This document shows positions 9,157-17,082 of a stretch of DNA of 32,993 bases, one piece after another (position 1 is the first letter of the stretch; each line of letters opens with the position of its first letter). Source of the DNA: Myxococcales bacterium (GTDB lineage Bacteria > Myxococcota_A > Polyangia > JAHFDS01); the NCBI GenBank assembly GCA_023248855.1, contig JAHFDS010000033.1, positions 1 through 32,993 on the forward strand, written 5' to 3'. The notes beneath the pieces were generated by a model. The model searched no databases, was not told the origin of the DNA, and saw nothing but the letters and a program-made list of their open reading frames with translations. Made by a program: the position numbers and the translations under genes.

Positions 9157-12100
9157 GGCGCTCGGGGCTCGCGGCGCTCGGAGCTTTCCTGTGGACGCTC
9201 GTGCCAGGGCCGGCACGGGCGATGGATCCGGCGCTCTACCTGACGAGCGACGGGCCGGCCATCCCGGGCGTGCGCGCACCGACCGTGAAGCTCGAGGCGC
9301 AGCATGCCGAATATGCGGATATCCGCATCTATCGCTTGCGCGATGCGAAGGCCTACGTGGTCGCGCTCGCCGATCCGCACCGGCCGGTCACCGACAACAC
9401 GCCGCGCCGCAAGAACGCGGTGGACCTCCTGTGGAACGCGTACCGGCGCACCGCGGACCGCATGTACACGGGCTTCCGCGTCGCCGTGACGCCACCGGCG
9501 CGAAGGGGCAGCAAGGCGGTGCTCGACGAGGCGCGGCAGCGGCTCGAGGCGGGGCTGGCCAGGCACACCACCGAGCAACCCATGCTGCCGCCGCTGGCGG
9601 GGTTCGAGCTGGTCAAGGCGTGGCGGGAGGACCTCGGCGCCTCGAGCCAGTGGGTCTACCGCGATCTGCCGATCGGCGAGCGCGAGCCCGGCGCGTACCT
9701 CGTCGAGGCGATCTGGAAGAAGGAGGCCGCGCACGCGGTGGTCGTGGTCGGTAACCTCGCGCTTCTGACCAAGCAGGGGCCGAGCCAGCTGGTCGCCTAC
9801 GCGACCGATGCCACGAGCGGCGAGCCGGTGGTCGGCGCCGCCGTGACGATCTACGACACGCAGAAGCGAGATCAGCCGATCCTCAGCGGGCGCACGGGCA
9901 CCGATGGCACGTATCGCGCTGCGGTGCCGAAGGGCGCGTCGAGCCACCTGCTCGCGTTCGCCGAGGCGCAGGAGGGCTTCGCGGTTCACGATCCGGTCTA
10001 TCACCCGTCGCAGGTGCGCGAGCGCCGCGCCTACATCTTCACCGATCGGCCGGTGTATCGGCCTGGGCAGACCGTCTACTGGAAGACGTGGCTGCGCTCG
10101 CCCCAGGGCGAGAACCGCTGGCAGACGACGCCGTCGCACACGGCCGAGCTGCAGGTGCTCGATCCCAAGGAGAGCGTGATCGAGAGCGGCAAGGTCAAGC
10201 TCACGGGCGGCGCCGCGCACGGCGAGCTCACGCTGCCACCGGAGGCGGCGATGGGCGTCTACACGCTCGCGCTCACGCTCGACGGCGTGCGCTACGGCGG
10301 CGAGCTCAAGGTCAAGGAGTACATCAAGCCGGAGTCGGCGGTCGGCTTCGAGACCGACAAGCCAGCCTACGCCGCCGGCGATACGGTCAAGGTCACCGGG
10401 ACCGCGGCCTACCTCTTCGGCGCCCCGGTGTCGGGGGCCAGCTACGAGATCGACGTCTATCGCACCCGCTTCTTCGTACCCAAGTGGGCCGACGCCGAGG
10501 CGGGCTTCTTCTACAGCGAGGCCGAGGTGCGCCTGACCGAGCGCAAGAAGGTCCTGGGCGCCGGGGGCAAGCTCGACGGAAAGGGGCGCTTCTCGCTGCA
10601 GTTTCCGACCGAAGCAGGCGGCGCGGACTGGACCTACGTGGTCGAGGCGCGTGTCACCGACGAGTCCAAGCGGGTGACGACGGGTGAGCTCGAGCTCACG
10701 GTCACGCGCGGGGCCTTCCACGTCGACGTGCGGACGGAGCGGGTGCTGCGTCGGCCCGGCGAGGACGCCAAGATCGAGCTCCGCGCGCGCGACTACGGTG
10801 ATCGCGCGGTCAAGACGACGCTTCACGTCACCATCGCCGCGGAGAAGCCCAAGGGCGATGGCCAGTCGGAGTCGCAGCGCTTCCTCGACCAGGACGTCGA
10901 GCTCGGGGCGGACGGGCAGGGCGTGGTGTCGTTCTCGGCGCCCGGCCCGGGCTACTACCAGATCCGGGCGGCCGCCCGCGACGCGCGCGGCGTCGCGATC
11001 ACGGGCGAGGGCTTCGTGTTCGCGACCAGCACGGGCGGGGACCTGCCGTTCGCGCCGGCGCAGCTGACGCTCATCCCCGACCGGCCGAGCTACCAGCCGG
11101 GCGACACGGCCGAGGTGCTGCTGCTGGCGCCGTTTTCGCAGTCGAGCGCGCTCGTGACCGTCGAGGGCCACGAGATCCTCGAGGCGCGCGTCGAGCGCGT
11201 CGAGGGCTACTCGCGCGTCCTGCGGGTCCACATCGACGACCGCCACGCGCCGAATTGCTACCTGGGCGTGGCCGCGATCTCGGGCGGCGAGCTCTACCGG
11301 GTTGACCGCGCGCTGTTGGTGCCGCCACGCGATCGGTTGCTGCGCGTCAGCATCACCACCGACCGTTCGCGCTACGCGCCCGGCGACCGGGTCAAGGCGG
11401 AGGTGCGCGTCGAGGACGCGGCCGGCAAACCCGTGGAGGGCGCCGAGGTGGCGCTCGCCGTCGTGGACGAGGCGGTCTACGAGATCTCGCCGGAGCTCGT
11501 GACGCCGCTACCGGAGTTCTTCTACCCGAAACGCCGGCAGAACGTTCGCACGGGCTCGTCGCTCGCTTACAAGTTCTACGGCTACTCGCGCGAGCCCCGG
11601 CTCAAGAAGAAGGCCGACGCCGCGCCGTCGTGGGCGCGCGCGTTCGGCGCCATCAAGGACCTCGACGATCCGCGCGCCCGCCGCAAGAACAAGGACACCG
11701 CGCACTGGGCGCCCGCGCTCCGGACCGGCAAGGAGGGCGTGGCGCGCACGACCTTCGATCTGCCGGGCAACCTGACCAGGTGGCGCCTCTCCGCCTGGGC
11801 GCTGACGGCGGACACGCGCGTCGGCTCCGCTCGCGCCTCGTTCGTCAGCAAGAAGGATCTGCTGGTCCGCATGTCGTCGCCGCGCTTCCTGCGCGACGGT
11901 GACGTCACGCAGGCCCACGTCATCGCGCACAACTACACCGACAGGCCGGCCGCCCTCACGCTGGCCCTCGGCGATTCCCCCGGAGAGCCGCGCCAGGCGG
12001 CGCCGGGCGCCCGCGTCGCCGCGAGCTTTCCGATCAAGATCGCCCCGCGCGCGCTCGGCTCGGGCCTGCAGACCTTGACGGCGCGGGTGACGGACGACAA

Positions 12101-13694
12101 GCGTGAGGACGCGCTCGAGATCCCGATGCCGGTCCAGCCACGGGGCTTCGAGGACGTCGAGACCGAGAGCTTCTTCCTCCACGGCGCGGCAGCCGAGCGC
12201 GAGGTGACGCTGACGATCCCGCCGGATGCTGTGCCGGGCACGGCCAGGCTGCAGGTGCGGGCCGGCGTCGGCTACACCCAGGCACTCATTCGCGCTCTCG
12301 AATATGTCGCTGGTTACCCTTACGGGTGCACCGAGCAGACCCTGAGCCGGTTCCTGCCCGCCGTGGTCGCCGCCGACGCGCTGCGCTCGCTCGGCATCCA
12401 GAGCGCGTACCTGGAGAACGAGGTGCCGAAGTTCGTGCGCTTTGGCCTGGCGCACCTCAAGCATCTTCAGCACGAGGACGGCGGCTGGGGCTGGTGGACC
12501 GACGACCCCAGCGACGCGCGAATGACCGCGCTGGTGGTGCAGGGGCTCGCGCTCGCCAGGCGCGCCGGCGTCGCGGTCGACCTGGAGCTGCTGACCGCGG
12601 GCTCGCGGCGCCTGGGCGCGTTCGCCGGCGACGCGCGGCTCGACGATCTGTCCCGCGCGATGGTGATCTACGGGCTCGCGCTCGGGGGCAGCCCCAACAC
12701 GGCGCTCGCGAAGAAGGTGCTCGAGCGCAAGCCCGGGCTGTATGCGCGCGGGCTCCTCGCCCTTTCGCTCGCGGAGATCGGCGAGCGCGACGCGGCGATG
12801 CATGCGGCCGAGCCGCTCGGCGAGCAGGGGTTCGATCCGGCGTGGCTGCGTCACCGTCAGATCGCGTGGGCCGACGATCGCGTCGAGACGGCCGCGACGG
12901 CCGTGCGCGCCATCCTCCGCACCACGCCCACGGCCGCGGCGGTGGAGGAGCTGGTCAGGCACCTTCTGACCGTGCGCGAGGACGGGCACTGGGAGAACAC
13001 CCGCGACACCACGGCCGCGGCGCTCGCGCTGGTCGAGCTCCTCAAGCAGCGCAAGGAGCGCTATCCCGAGACCAAGGTGACCGCGCGCCTGCCCGACGGG
13101 CAGGAGGAGAGCCGCACCCTGCGCGCGGAAGACCTCGGCAAGCCCGACCTGCTCGTCCTGGAGGAGCCGTTCGAGCGCACGGGCGCGGTGACGTTCAAGC
13201 TGCGCAAGACGGGCGACGCGCCGGTGCTCGCGAGCGCGGTGCTGTCGTACCGGCGCACCAAGGGCGACGGCGCGCGCGCGGGCAAGCTGACGGTCGCGCG
13301 GCGCGTGCTGGGCCGGGACGGCGCGCCGCGCGTGGGGCCGCTCAAGCAGGGCGAGCAGGTGCTGATCGAGCTCTCCGTGCACGCGAACGAGGCGGTCGAG
13401 CACCTGATGATCGAAGATCCGTTCGCGGCCGGCCTCGAGCCCATCGAGCGCGACGCGGGCGTGCAGGCACCGATCGAGCTCCACCCCGAGGGCATCCATC
13501 GCGAGCTGCGGATCGATCGCGCGGTGTTCTTCAAGCAGGCGGTGCAGCGCGGAGAGACCCTCAAGCTCGGCTACCTGGCGCGCGCGGTCTTCGTCGGCAC
13601 GTTCGAGCAGCCGCCGGCGCGCGCGAGGTTGATGTACCACCCCGACGTCGGCGGCCGCTCGCGCGCCGACCACATCCAGATCGAGGCCCCGTGA
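9153..13694 (+). CDS. yfaS: Bacterial alpha-2-macroglobulin (YfaS type) with intact CTEQ thioester motif
   Basis: 1513 residues, the usual length for bacterial macroglobulins, which trap proteases in the periplasm. A signal peptide cleaved after PGPARA (about residue 23) has no lipobox. Macroglobulin-type beta domains follow, including YIFTDRPVYRPGQTVYWKTW at about 295 and LIPDRPSYQPGDTAEVLLL at about 640. A Lys/Arg-rich bait-like region spans about 776-850. The A2M signature (LPGNLTRWRLSAWALT) follows at about 870. The thioester domain has YPYGCTEQTLSRFLP with C1059 and Q1062, then HLQHEDGGWGWW and repeated helical pairs of an alpha/alpha toroid. As I recall, E. coli YfaS and Pseudomonas MagD lack CxEQ, so an intact motif in this operon type is notable. 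Start GTG at 9153 is coupled to yfaP. Confidence 0.95.
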   Translation: MRRSGLAALGAFLWTLVPGPARAMDPALYLTSDGPAIPGVRAPTVKLEAQHAEYADIRIYRLRDAKAYVVALADPHRPVTDNTPRRKNAVDLLWNAYRRTADRMYTGFRVAVTPPARRGSKAVLDEARQRLEAGLARHTTEQPMLPPLAGFELVKAWREDLGASSQWVYRDLPIGEREPGAYLVEAIWKKEAAHAVVVVGNLALLTKQGPSQLVAYATDATSGEPVVGAAVTIYDTQKRDQPILSGRTGTDGTYRAAVPKGASSHLLAFAEAQEGFAVHDPVYHPSQVRERRAYIFTDRPVYRPGQTVYWKTWLRSPQGENRWQTTPSHTAELQVLDPKESVIESGKVKLTGGAAHGELTLPPEAAMGVYTLALTLDGVRYGGELKVKEYIKPESAVGFETDKPAYAAGDTVKVTGTAAYLFGAPVSGASYEIDVYRTRFFVPKWADAEAGFFYSEAEVRLTERKKVLGAGGKLDGKGRFSLQFPTEAGGADWTYVVEARVTDESKRVTTGELELTVTRGAFHVDVRTERVLRRPGEDAKIELRARDYGDRAVKTTLHVTIAAEKPKGDGQSESQRFLDQDVELGADGQGVVSFSAPGPGYYQIRAAARDARGVAITGEGFVFATSTGGDLPFAPAQLTLIPDRPSYQPGDTAEVLLLAPFSQSSALVTVEGHEILEARVERVEGYSRVLRVHIDDRHAPNCYLGVAAISGGELYRVDRALLVPPRDRLLRVSITTDRSRYAPGDRVKAEVRVEDAAGKPVEGAEVALAVVDEAVYEISPELVTPLPEFFYPKRRQNVRTGSSLAYKFYGYSREPRLKKKADAAPSWARAFGAIKDLDDPRARRKNKDTAHWAPALRTGKEGVARTTFDLPGNLTRWRLSAWALTADTRVGSARASFVSKKDLLVRMSSPRFLRDGDVTQAHVIAHNYTDRPAALTLALGDSPGEPRQAAPGARVAASFPIKIAPRALGSGLQTLTARVTDDKREDALEIPMPVQPRGFEDVETESFFLHGAAAEREVTLTIPPDAVPGTARLQVRAGVGYTQALIRALEYVAGYPYGCTEQTLSRFLPAVVAADALRSLGIQSAYLENEVPKFVRFGLAHLKHLQHEDGGWGWWTDDPSDARMTALVVQGLALARRAGVAVDLELLTAGSRRLGAFAGDARLDDLSRAMVIYGLALGGSPNTALAKKVLERKPGLYARGLLALSLAEIGERDAAMHAAEPLGEQGFDPAWLRHRQIAWADDRVETAATAVRAILRTTPTAAAVEELVRHLLTVREDGHWENTRDTTAAALALVELLKQRKERYPETKVTARLPDGQEESRTLRAEDLGKPDLLVLEEPFERTGAVTFKLRKTGDAPVLASAVLSYRRTKGDGARAGKLTVARRVLGRDGAPRVGPLKQGEQVLIELSVHANEAVEHLMIEDPFAAGLEPIERDAGVQAPIELHPEGIHRELRIDRAVFFKQAVQRGETLKLGYLARAVFVGTFEQPPARARLMYHPDVGGRSRADHIQIEAP

Positions 13695-15118
13695 TCCGTC
13701 GCCTTCCATCGCTTTCACTGGTGTGCGCGCTTGGCTGCGGCGCCTCGGCCGACGGCACCACCGCCGCCGCCATCCGCGTCGTGCCTGCCGAGGTGGGTCT
13801 GTTCGGCCATGAGGTGGTCGAGCTCCACCTGCCGACGCCGCGCCTGCCCGCGCGGCCGAAGCCGGTCGTGCGGGTCGCCGGGGCGCTCGCGTACGACGTC
13901 GTCTGGGTGTCGCCGGACGTGCTGCGCGTGACCGTCCAGGGCGCGCCCCAGCCGGGGCCGGCAGACGTGGTGGTCGAGATCGGGGAGACGCGCCTCGAGA
14001 CCCCGGGGGCGCTCCGCTATCGTCCGCCGCGCGAGCCTGCGCTCGGACGGCTCATTGCGACGGGCGGCAGCCTGACCGAGGGTGTCCACGACACCACCGT
14101 GGACGTCGACGGCCAGACCACCGCCGCGGCAGCCGTGATCGCCCGCCAGGCCGGCGCCTACCTGCCGCTGCCGCTCGTGCCTCGCGGGATCATCCCGGGC
14201 TACACGGCCGCGAGCTTCCGCCACGACTGCACCGTGGCCACCGAGCCGGACATCGCGGGCTTCCTGGATAGTCTCCTCGATCCCGCGACGGGCGAGTACT
14301 CGGTCCGTCGAGGGCGCATCGATCCGGACATCGAGGCGTTCAATGTGGCCATCGGCGGCGAGACGCTGGCCGACCAGCGCGAGGGCGGCGCCGGCGCCAA
14401 GAGCGTGCTCGAGAACCTGACCTGGAACGTCGACGCGTCGAGCCCCATCGTGGGGCCTCCGGTGCCGCAGATCGGGCGCGTCAAGGCGCTCGCGGCGGGC
14501 GCCAGCCACTCGACCATCCTCTCGCTCGACCTCGCCAGCAACGACGTCCTCGGCTCGCTCAGCACGAACGACACAGGCTTTTCGCTCGAGACCATCACGC
14601 CGCCCGAGCAGTTCCGGAAGGACGCCGAGGTCATCCTCGGCGAGCTCGCCGCGCTGCCCGCCGAGGTGTTCATCGCCGACATCCCGTACGTGGACTTCAA
14701 GCCGGACTTCCAGGATCACCTGGCGCGCATGCGGGCCAGGGGCAAGGACGCCGACGGCGCCGTGGCCGCGCTGCGTGCGCGTACGGACGCCCTGAACGCC
14801 ATCCTGGCGGAGGTGGGCGGACGGTTCCGCAACATCCACGTGCTCCCGATCGCGGCCCGGGTCAAGGAGATCGCGCGCGACGGCGTCGTGGTGGGGGGTG
14901 AGCGCCTCGACGTGAGCCGCTTCGGGGGCCTCTTGGGCTTCGACGACACGCACTTTACCCGCACCGGCTACGCGCTGGTCGCCGACTACTTCATCCAGCA
15001 GATGAACCAGATCCTCGGCACGAGCATCCCCGCGCCCGACGTCGAGGCGATCCACGCCGCGGATCCGCAGTCGCCCTCCGCGCTACGCGCGCTCGGGTTT
15101 TCCTGCAAGAAACCTTGA
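13691..15118 (+). CDS. Exported SGNH/GDSL-like hydrolase with N-terminal IPT/TIG-like domain
   Basis: 475 residues. A short hydrophobic signal (about 3-16) ends near C16, but the lipobox (ALGC) is weak. Residues about 28-112 look like an IPT/TIG beta-sandwich domain. The hydrolase domain then shows block I as ATGGSLTEG (S127; the usual Asp before Ser is Gly here), a possible block II at NVAIGGE, block III LASND (N284) and block V FDDTHFTRTGYALVADYF (D418, H421). These are the nucleophile, oxyanion-hole and Asp/His positions of SGNH hydrolases. Substrate unknown; deacetylation or de-esterification of a cell-wall glycan would fit the neighbours. Both ends overlap adjacent genes by 4 nt (GTGA, TTGA), so it is part of the operon. 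The E. coli yfa operon has no such gene as far as I recall. Confidence 0.8.
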   Translation: MIRRLPSLSLVCALGCGASADGTTAAAIRVVPAEVGLFGHEVVELHLPTPRLPARPKPVVRVAGALAYDVVWVSPDVLRVTVQGAPQPGPADVVVEIGETRLETPGALRYRPPREPALGRLIATGGSLTEGVHDTTVDVDGQTTAAAAVIARQAGAYLPLPLVPRGIIPGYTAASFRHDCTVATEPDIAGFLDSLLDPATGEYSVRRGRIDPDIEAFNVAIGGETLADQREGGAGAKSVLENLTWNVDASSPIVGPPVPQIGRVKALAAGASHSTILSLDLASNDVLGSLSTNDTGFSLETITPPEQFRKDAEVILGELAALPAEVFIADIPYVDFKPDFQDHLARMRARGKDADGAVAALRARTDALNAILAEVGGRFRNIHVLPIAARVKEIARDGVVVGGERLDVSRFGGLLGFDDTHFTRTGYALVADYFIQQMNQILGTSIPAPDVEAIHAADPQSPSALRALGFSCKKP

Positions 15119-16485
15119 TCGCGTCGCTCGCCGTCCTCGTCGTGTTCGACGTCGCCTCGGGCGCGACCCTCCACCGCGAGGGCCCGGTCGAGTCGTACGA
15201 GGCCGCGCCCGGCTCGACCATCAAGCTCGTGATCGCGACCGCCGCCGCGGAGGCGGGCAGGGTGGACTCGTCGCTGCCGCGTGCCCTCGCCACGAGCGAC
15301 AACCGGTACTTCAAGCGCCTCGAGTCGGCGCTCGGTGAGCCGGCCATCCAGCGCGTCGCGCGCCGGCTCGGCATGCCCTACGGAACCGACTGGACGCGCC
15401 TTCGCGTGCGCGCGCCGGCGCTGGTGGAGCTGGTGCGACAGCTGGCGCTGGCCGGGCCGGCGCCGGTGCGCGAGGGCATGCGCGAGTGTGGCGAGTACGG
15501 CACTTGTCATGTCGACGCGGCCCGCGTCGAGGTCGCCGGCAAGACCGGCACCGACCTCACCCCGCGCGAAGGCCTGCAGGGCTGGTTCGTGGGCTGGGCG
15601 CCGGCAGAGCGCCCGCGCGTGGGTGTCGTGGTGGGCCTGCGCGGTGGCCGCGGCGCCTCGGCGGCACGCACGGGGACGACGGCGCTCGAGCGCTTCCTCC
15701 TGCCGGGCGTGCGCGTGCAGCTTGCGGATCGAATCGCCGTGGTACCGGTCGAGGACTACGTGGCCGGCGTGGTGGAGGCCGAGGCGCGCGATGCGCCCGG
15801 GGAGGCGCAGAAGGCCCTCGCGGTGCTCGCGCGCACCTTCGCGCTGCGCGAGCGCGGACGCCACGGCACGGCCGACGTCTGCCCCCGGACGCACTGCCAG
15901 GCCTTCCGCGACCGCCCGGGCGCCGCCGCCCAGCTCGCTGCGCGCGAGACCCGGCTCGAGGTGCTGACCCACGCGGACACCCTTTCGCCCGCACACTACT
16001 TCTCGACCTGTGGCGGGCACACGGCGGGCTCGGAGGCCATCTGGCCCGAGCTGCGGCCGGCCCTGCCGGACGTCGACGACGGGGAGTTCTGCCGCGCTTC
16101 GCCGCACCTGCGCTGGCAGGCGGTGCTCGAGGACCGCCAGCTCGAGCAGGCCCTCGGCGTCAGACCGACCGGGATCACGGTCGAGACCGGCCCGGGCGGA
16201 TGGGTGGCGCGCGTGCACGTGCAGCACGCGGGTGGGGAGCGCATCCTCGGCGGCGAGGAATTCCACCTGCTGGTGGCGCGCAAGGTCGGCTGGTCCGCCT
16301 TCAAGAGCGCGCGCTTCACGGTCGCCGCAGCAGGGACGCGCTTCCTCTTTCGCGGCACCGGCATGGGGCACGGCGTGGGGCTGTGCCAGTGGGGGGCACG
16401 CGGCCGGGCCGAGGCGGGCGCTTCCTATCGGGACATCCTGGCCGCCTACTTTCCTGGGCTGTCCATCACCCATGCGCGCCCCTGA
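15115..16485 (+). CDS. yfaQ: YfaQ-like (DUF2300): minimal PBP-type module fused to SpoIID domain
   Basis: 456 residues with a short hydrophobic N-terminus. Residues 8-200 carry the three motifs of penicillin-recognising enzymes in order: PGSTIK (S34xxK37), SDN (61-63) and KTGT (143-146). After SDN the run RYFKRLESALG resembles the stretch after SxN in class B PBPs. Spacing is shorter than in true transpeptidases. Residues about 205-450 form a SpoIID domain: VPVEDYVAGVVEAE (likely catalytic E223), KALAVLARTFAL, YFSTCGGHTAGSEAIW and GTGMGHGVGLCQWGARG. SpoIID is a lytic transglycosylase acting on peptidoglycan denuded of stem peptides. The start is a TTG at 15115, overlapping the hydrolase stop (TTGA). 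Whether the N-terminal module cross-links peptidoglycan or only binds it is unknown. Confidence 0.88.
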   Translation: MIASLAVLVVFDVASGATLHREGPVESYEAAPGSTIKLVIATAAAEAGRVDSSLPRALATSDNRYFKRLESALGEPAIQRVARRLGMPYGTDWTRLRVRAPALVELVRQLALAGPAPVREGMRECGEYGTCHVDAARVEVAGKTGTDLTPREGLQGWFVGWAPAERPRVGVVVGLRGGRGASAARTGTTALERFLLPGVRVQLADRIAVVPVEDYVAGVVEAEARDAPGEAQKALAVLARTFALRERGRHGTADVCPRTHCQAFRDRPGAAAQLAARETRLEVLTHADTLSPAHYFSTCGGHTAGSEAIWPELRPALPDVDDGEFCRASPHLRWQAVLEDRQLEQALGVRPTGITVETGPGGWVARVHVQHAGGERILGGEEFHLLVARKVGWSAFKSARFTVAAAGTRFLFRGTGMGHGVGLCQWGARGRAEAGASYRDILAAYFPGLSITHARP

Positions 16486-16491
16486 TACGAT
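16486..16491 (+). promoter_or_regulatory. Candidate -10 element (leaderless start of peptidase gene)
   Basis: TACGAT immediately after the yfaQ stop and exactly 6 nt before the ATG at 16498. It suggests that the peptidase gene has its own leaderless transcript. No -35 consensus is visible. Confidence 0.4.
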
Positions 16492-16497
16492 CGCCCC

Positions 16498-17052
16498 ATG
16501 ATGGCCGGCCTCGCGCTCGCGCTGGTGGTCCTTGCGCCGCCCGGCACCCCCGCGCCGGCCCTCGAGCGCCTCCAGGGCCGCCTCGAGCGCGCGCGCGCGC
16601 AGCTCGAAGCCGAGCACGGCCCCATCGGCAGCGCCGACATCGAGGTGCAGCTCGCGGCCACGACCAGCGACTTCGCCGCAAGGAGCGGCCGCAGCCGGCG
16701 CGAGGCGGCCGCCGCCGCCGCCGGACGGCTCCACCTGCAGCCACTCGCCGTGCTGGCACGCCTCGAGGATCTCGACGCGGTGCTGCGCCACGAGCTCGCG
16801 CACCTGCTCGTGGAATCCCGCCATCGCCGCTGTCCCCGGGCCACGCCGCGCTGGTTGCACGAGGGCCTCGCCGGGGCCGTCGCGGGTGAGCCGGCGCCCC
16901 CGCTCTACGGGCCCGACCTCGAAAAGGCGCAGATCGACCGCTGGCTGACCAGCCCGCCGGACGAGCCGGTGCTGCGCCTGGCCCACCAGGCCGCACGGCG
17001 AGCGGTCGATCGCGCCGGCAGCGTCGCCCTCCTGCTACAGCGCTGTCCGTAA
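16498..17052 (+). CDS. Small secreted HExxH (gluzincin-like) peptidase
   Basis: 184 residues beginning with a hydrophobic export signal (about 1-20). A coiled helix (21-42) precedes the zinc-site motif RHELAHLLVES (H98, E99, H102), and WLHEGLAGAVAGE supplies the likely third ligand E122. The HExxH plus downstream Glu in a WLxEG context is characteristic of the peptidase-MA-like gluzincin group. It would act as a zinc peptidase in the periplasm or at the cell surface. It lies 12 nt after the macroglobulin operon, so co-transcription is possible, but it also has its own candidate promoter. The ATG at 16498 is used; the adjacent ATG at 16501 is equally possible. Substrate unknown. Confidence 0.75.
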   Translation: MMAGLALALVVLAPPGTPAPALERLQGRLERARAQLEAEHGPIGSADIEVQLAATTSDFAARSGRSRREAAAAAAGRLHLQPLAVLARLEDLDAVLRHELAHLLVESRHRRCPRATPRWLHEGLAGAVAGEPAPPLYGPDLEKAQIDRWLTSPPDEPVLRLAHQAARRAVDRAGSVALLLQRCP

Positions 17053-17066
17053 TCCTCGCCGCGGGG

Positions 17067-17072
17067 TAACAT
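17067..17072 (+). promoter_or_regulatory. Candidate -10 element (decides start of ABC1 kinase gene)
   Basis: TAACAT overlaps the upstream ATG at 17071, and 10 nt separate it from the ATG at 17083. If this is the -10, transcription starts after 17071, so the ATG at 17083 is the true start. Confidence 0.35.
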
Positions 17073-17082
17073 GTGGGCGCGC

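Noticed and set aside
8985-13718. Two long minus-strand open frames opposite yfaS
   Set aside because: Antisense to a complete macroglobulin with clear motifs; the residues are Arg/Leu/Asp-rich without domain signatures.
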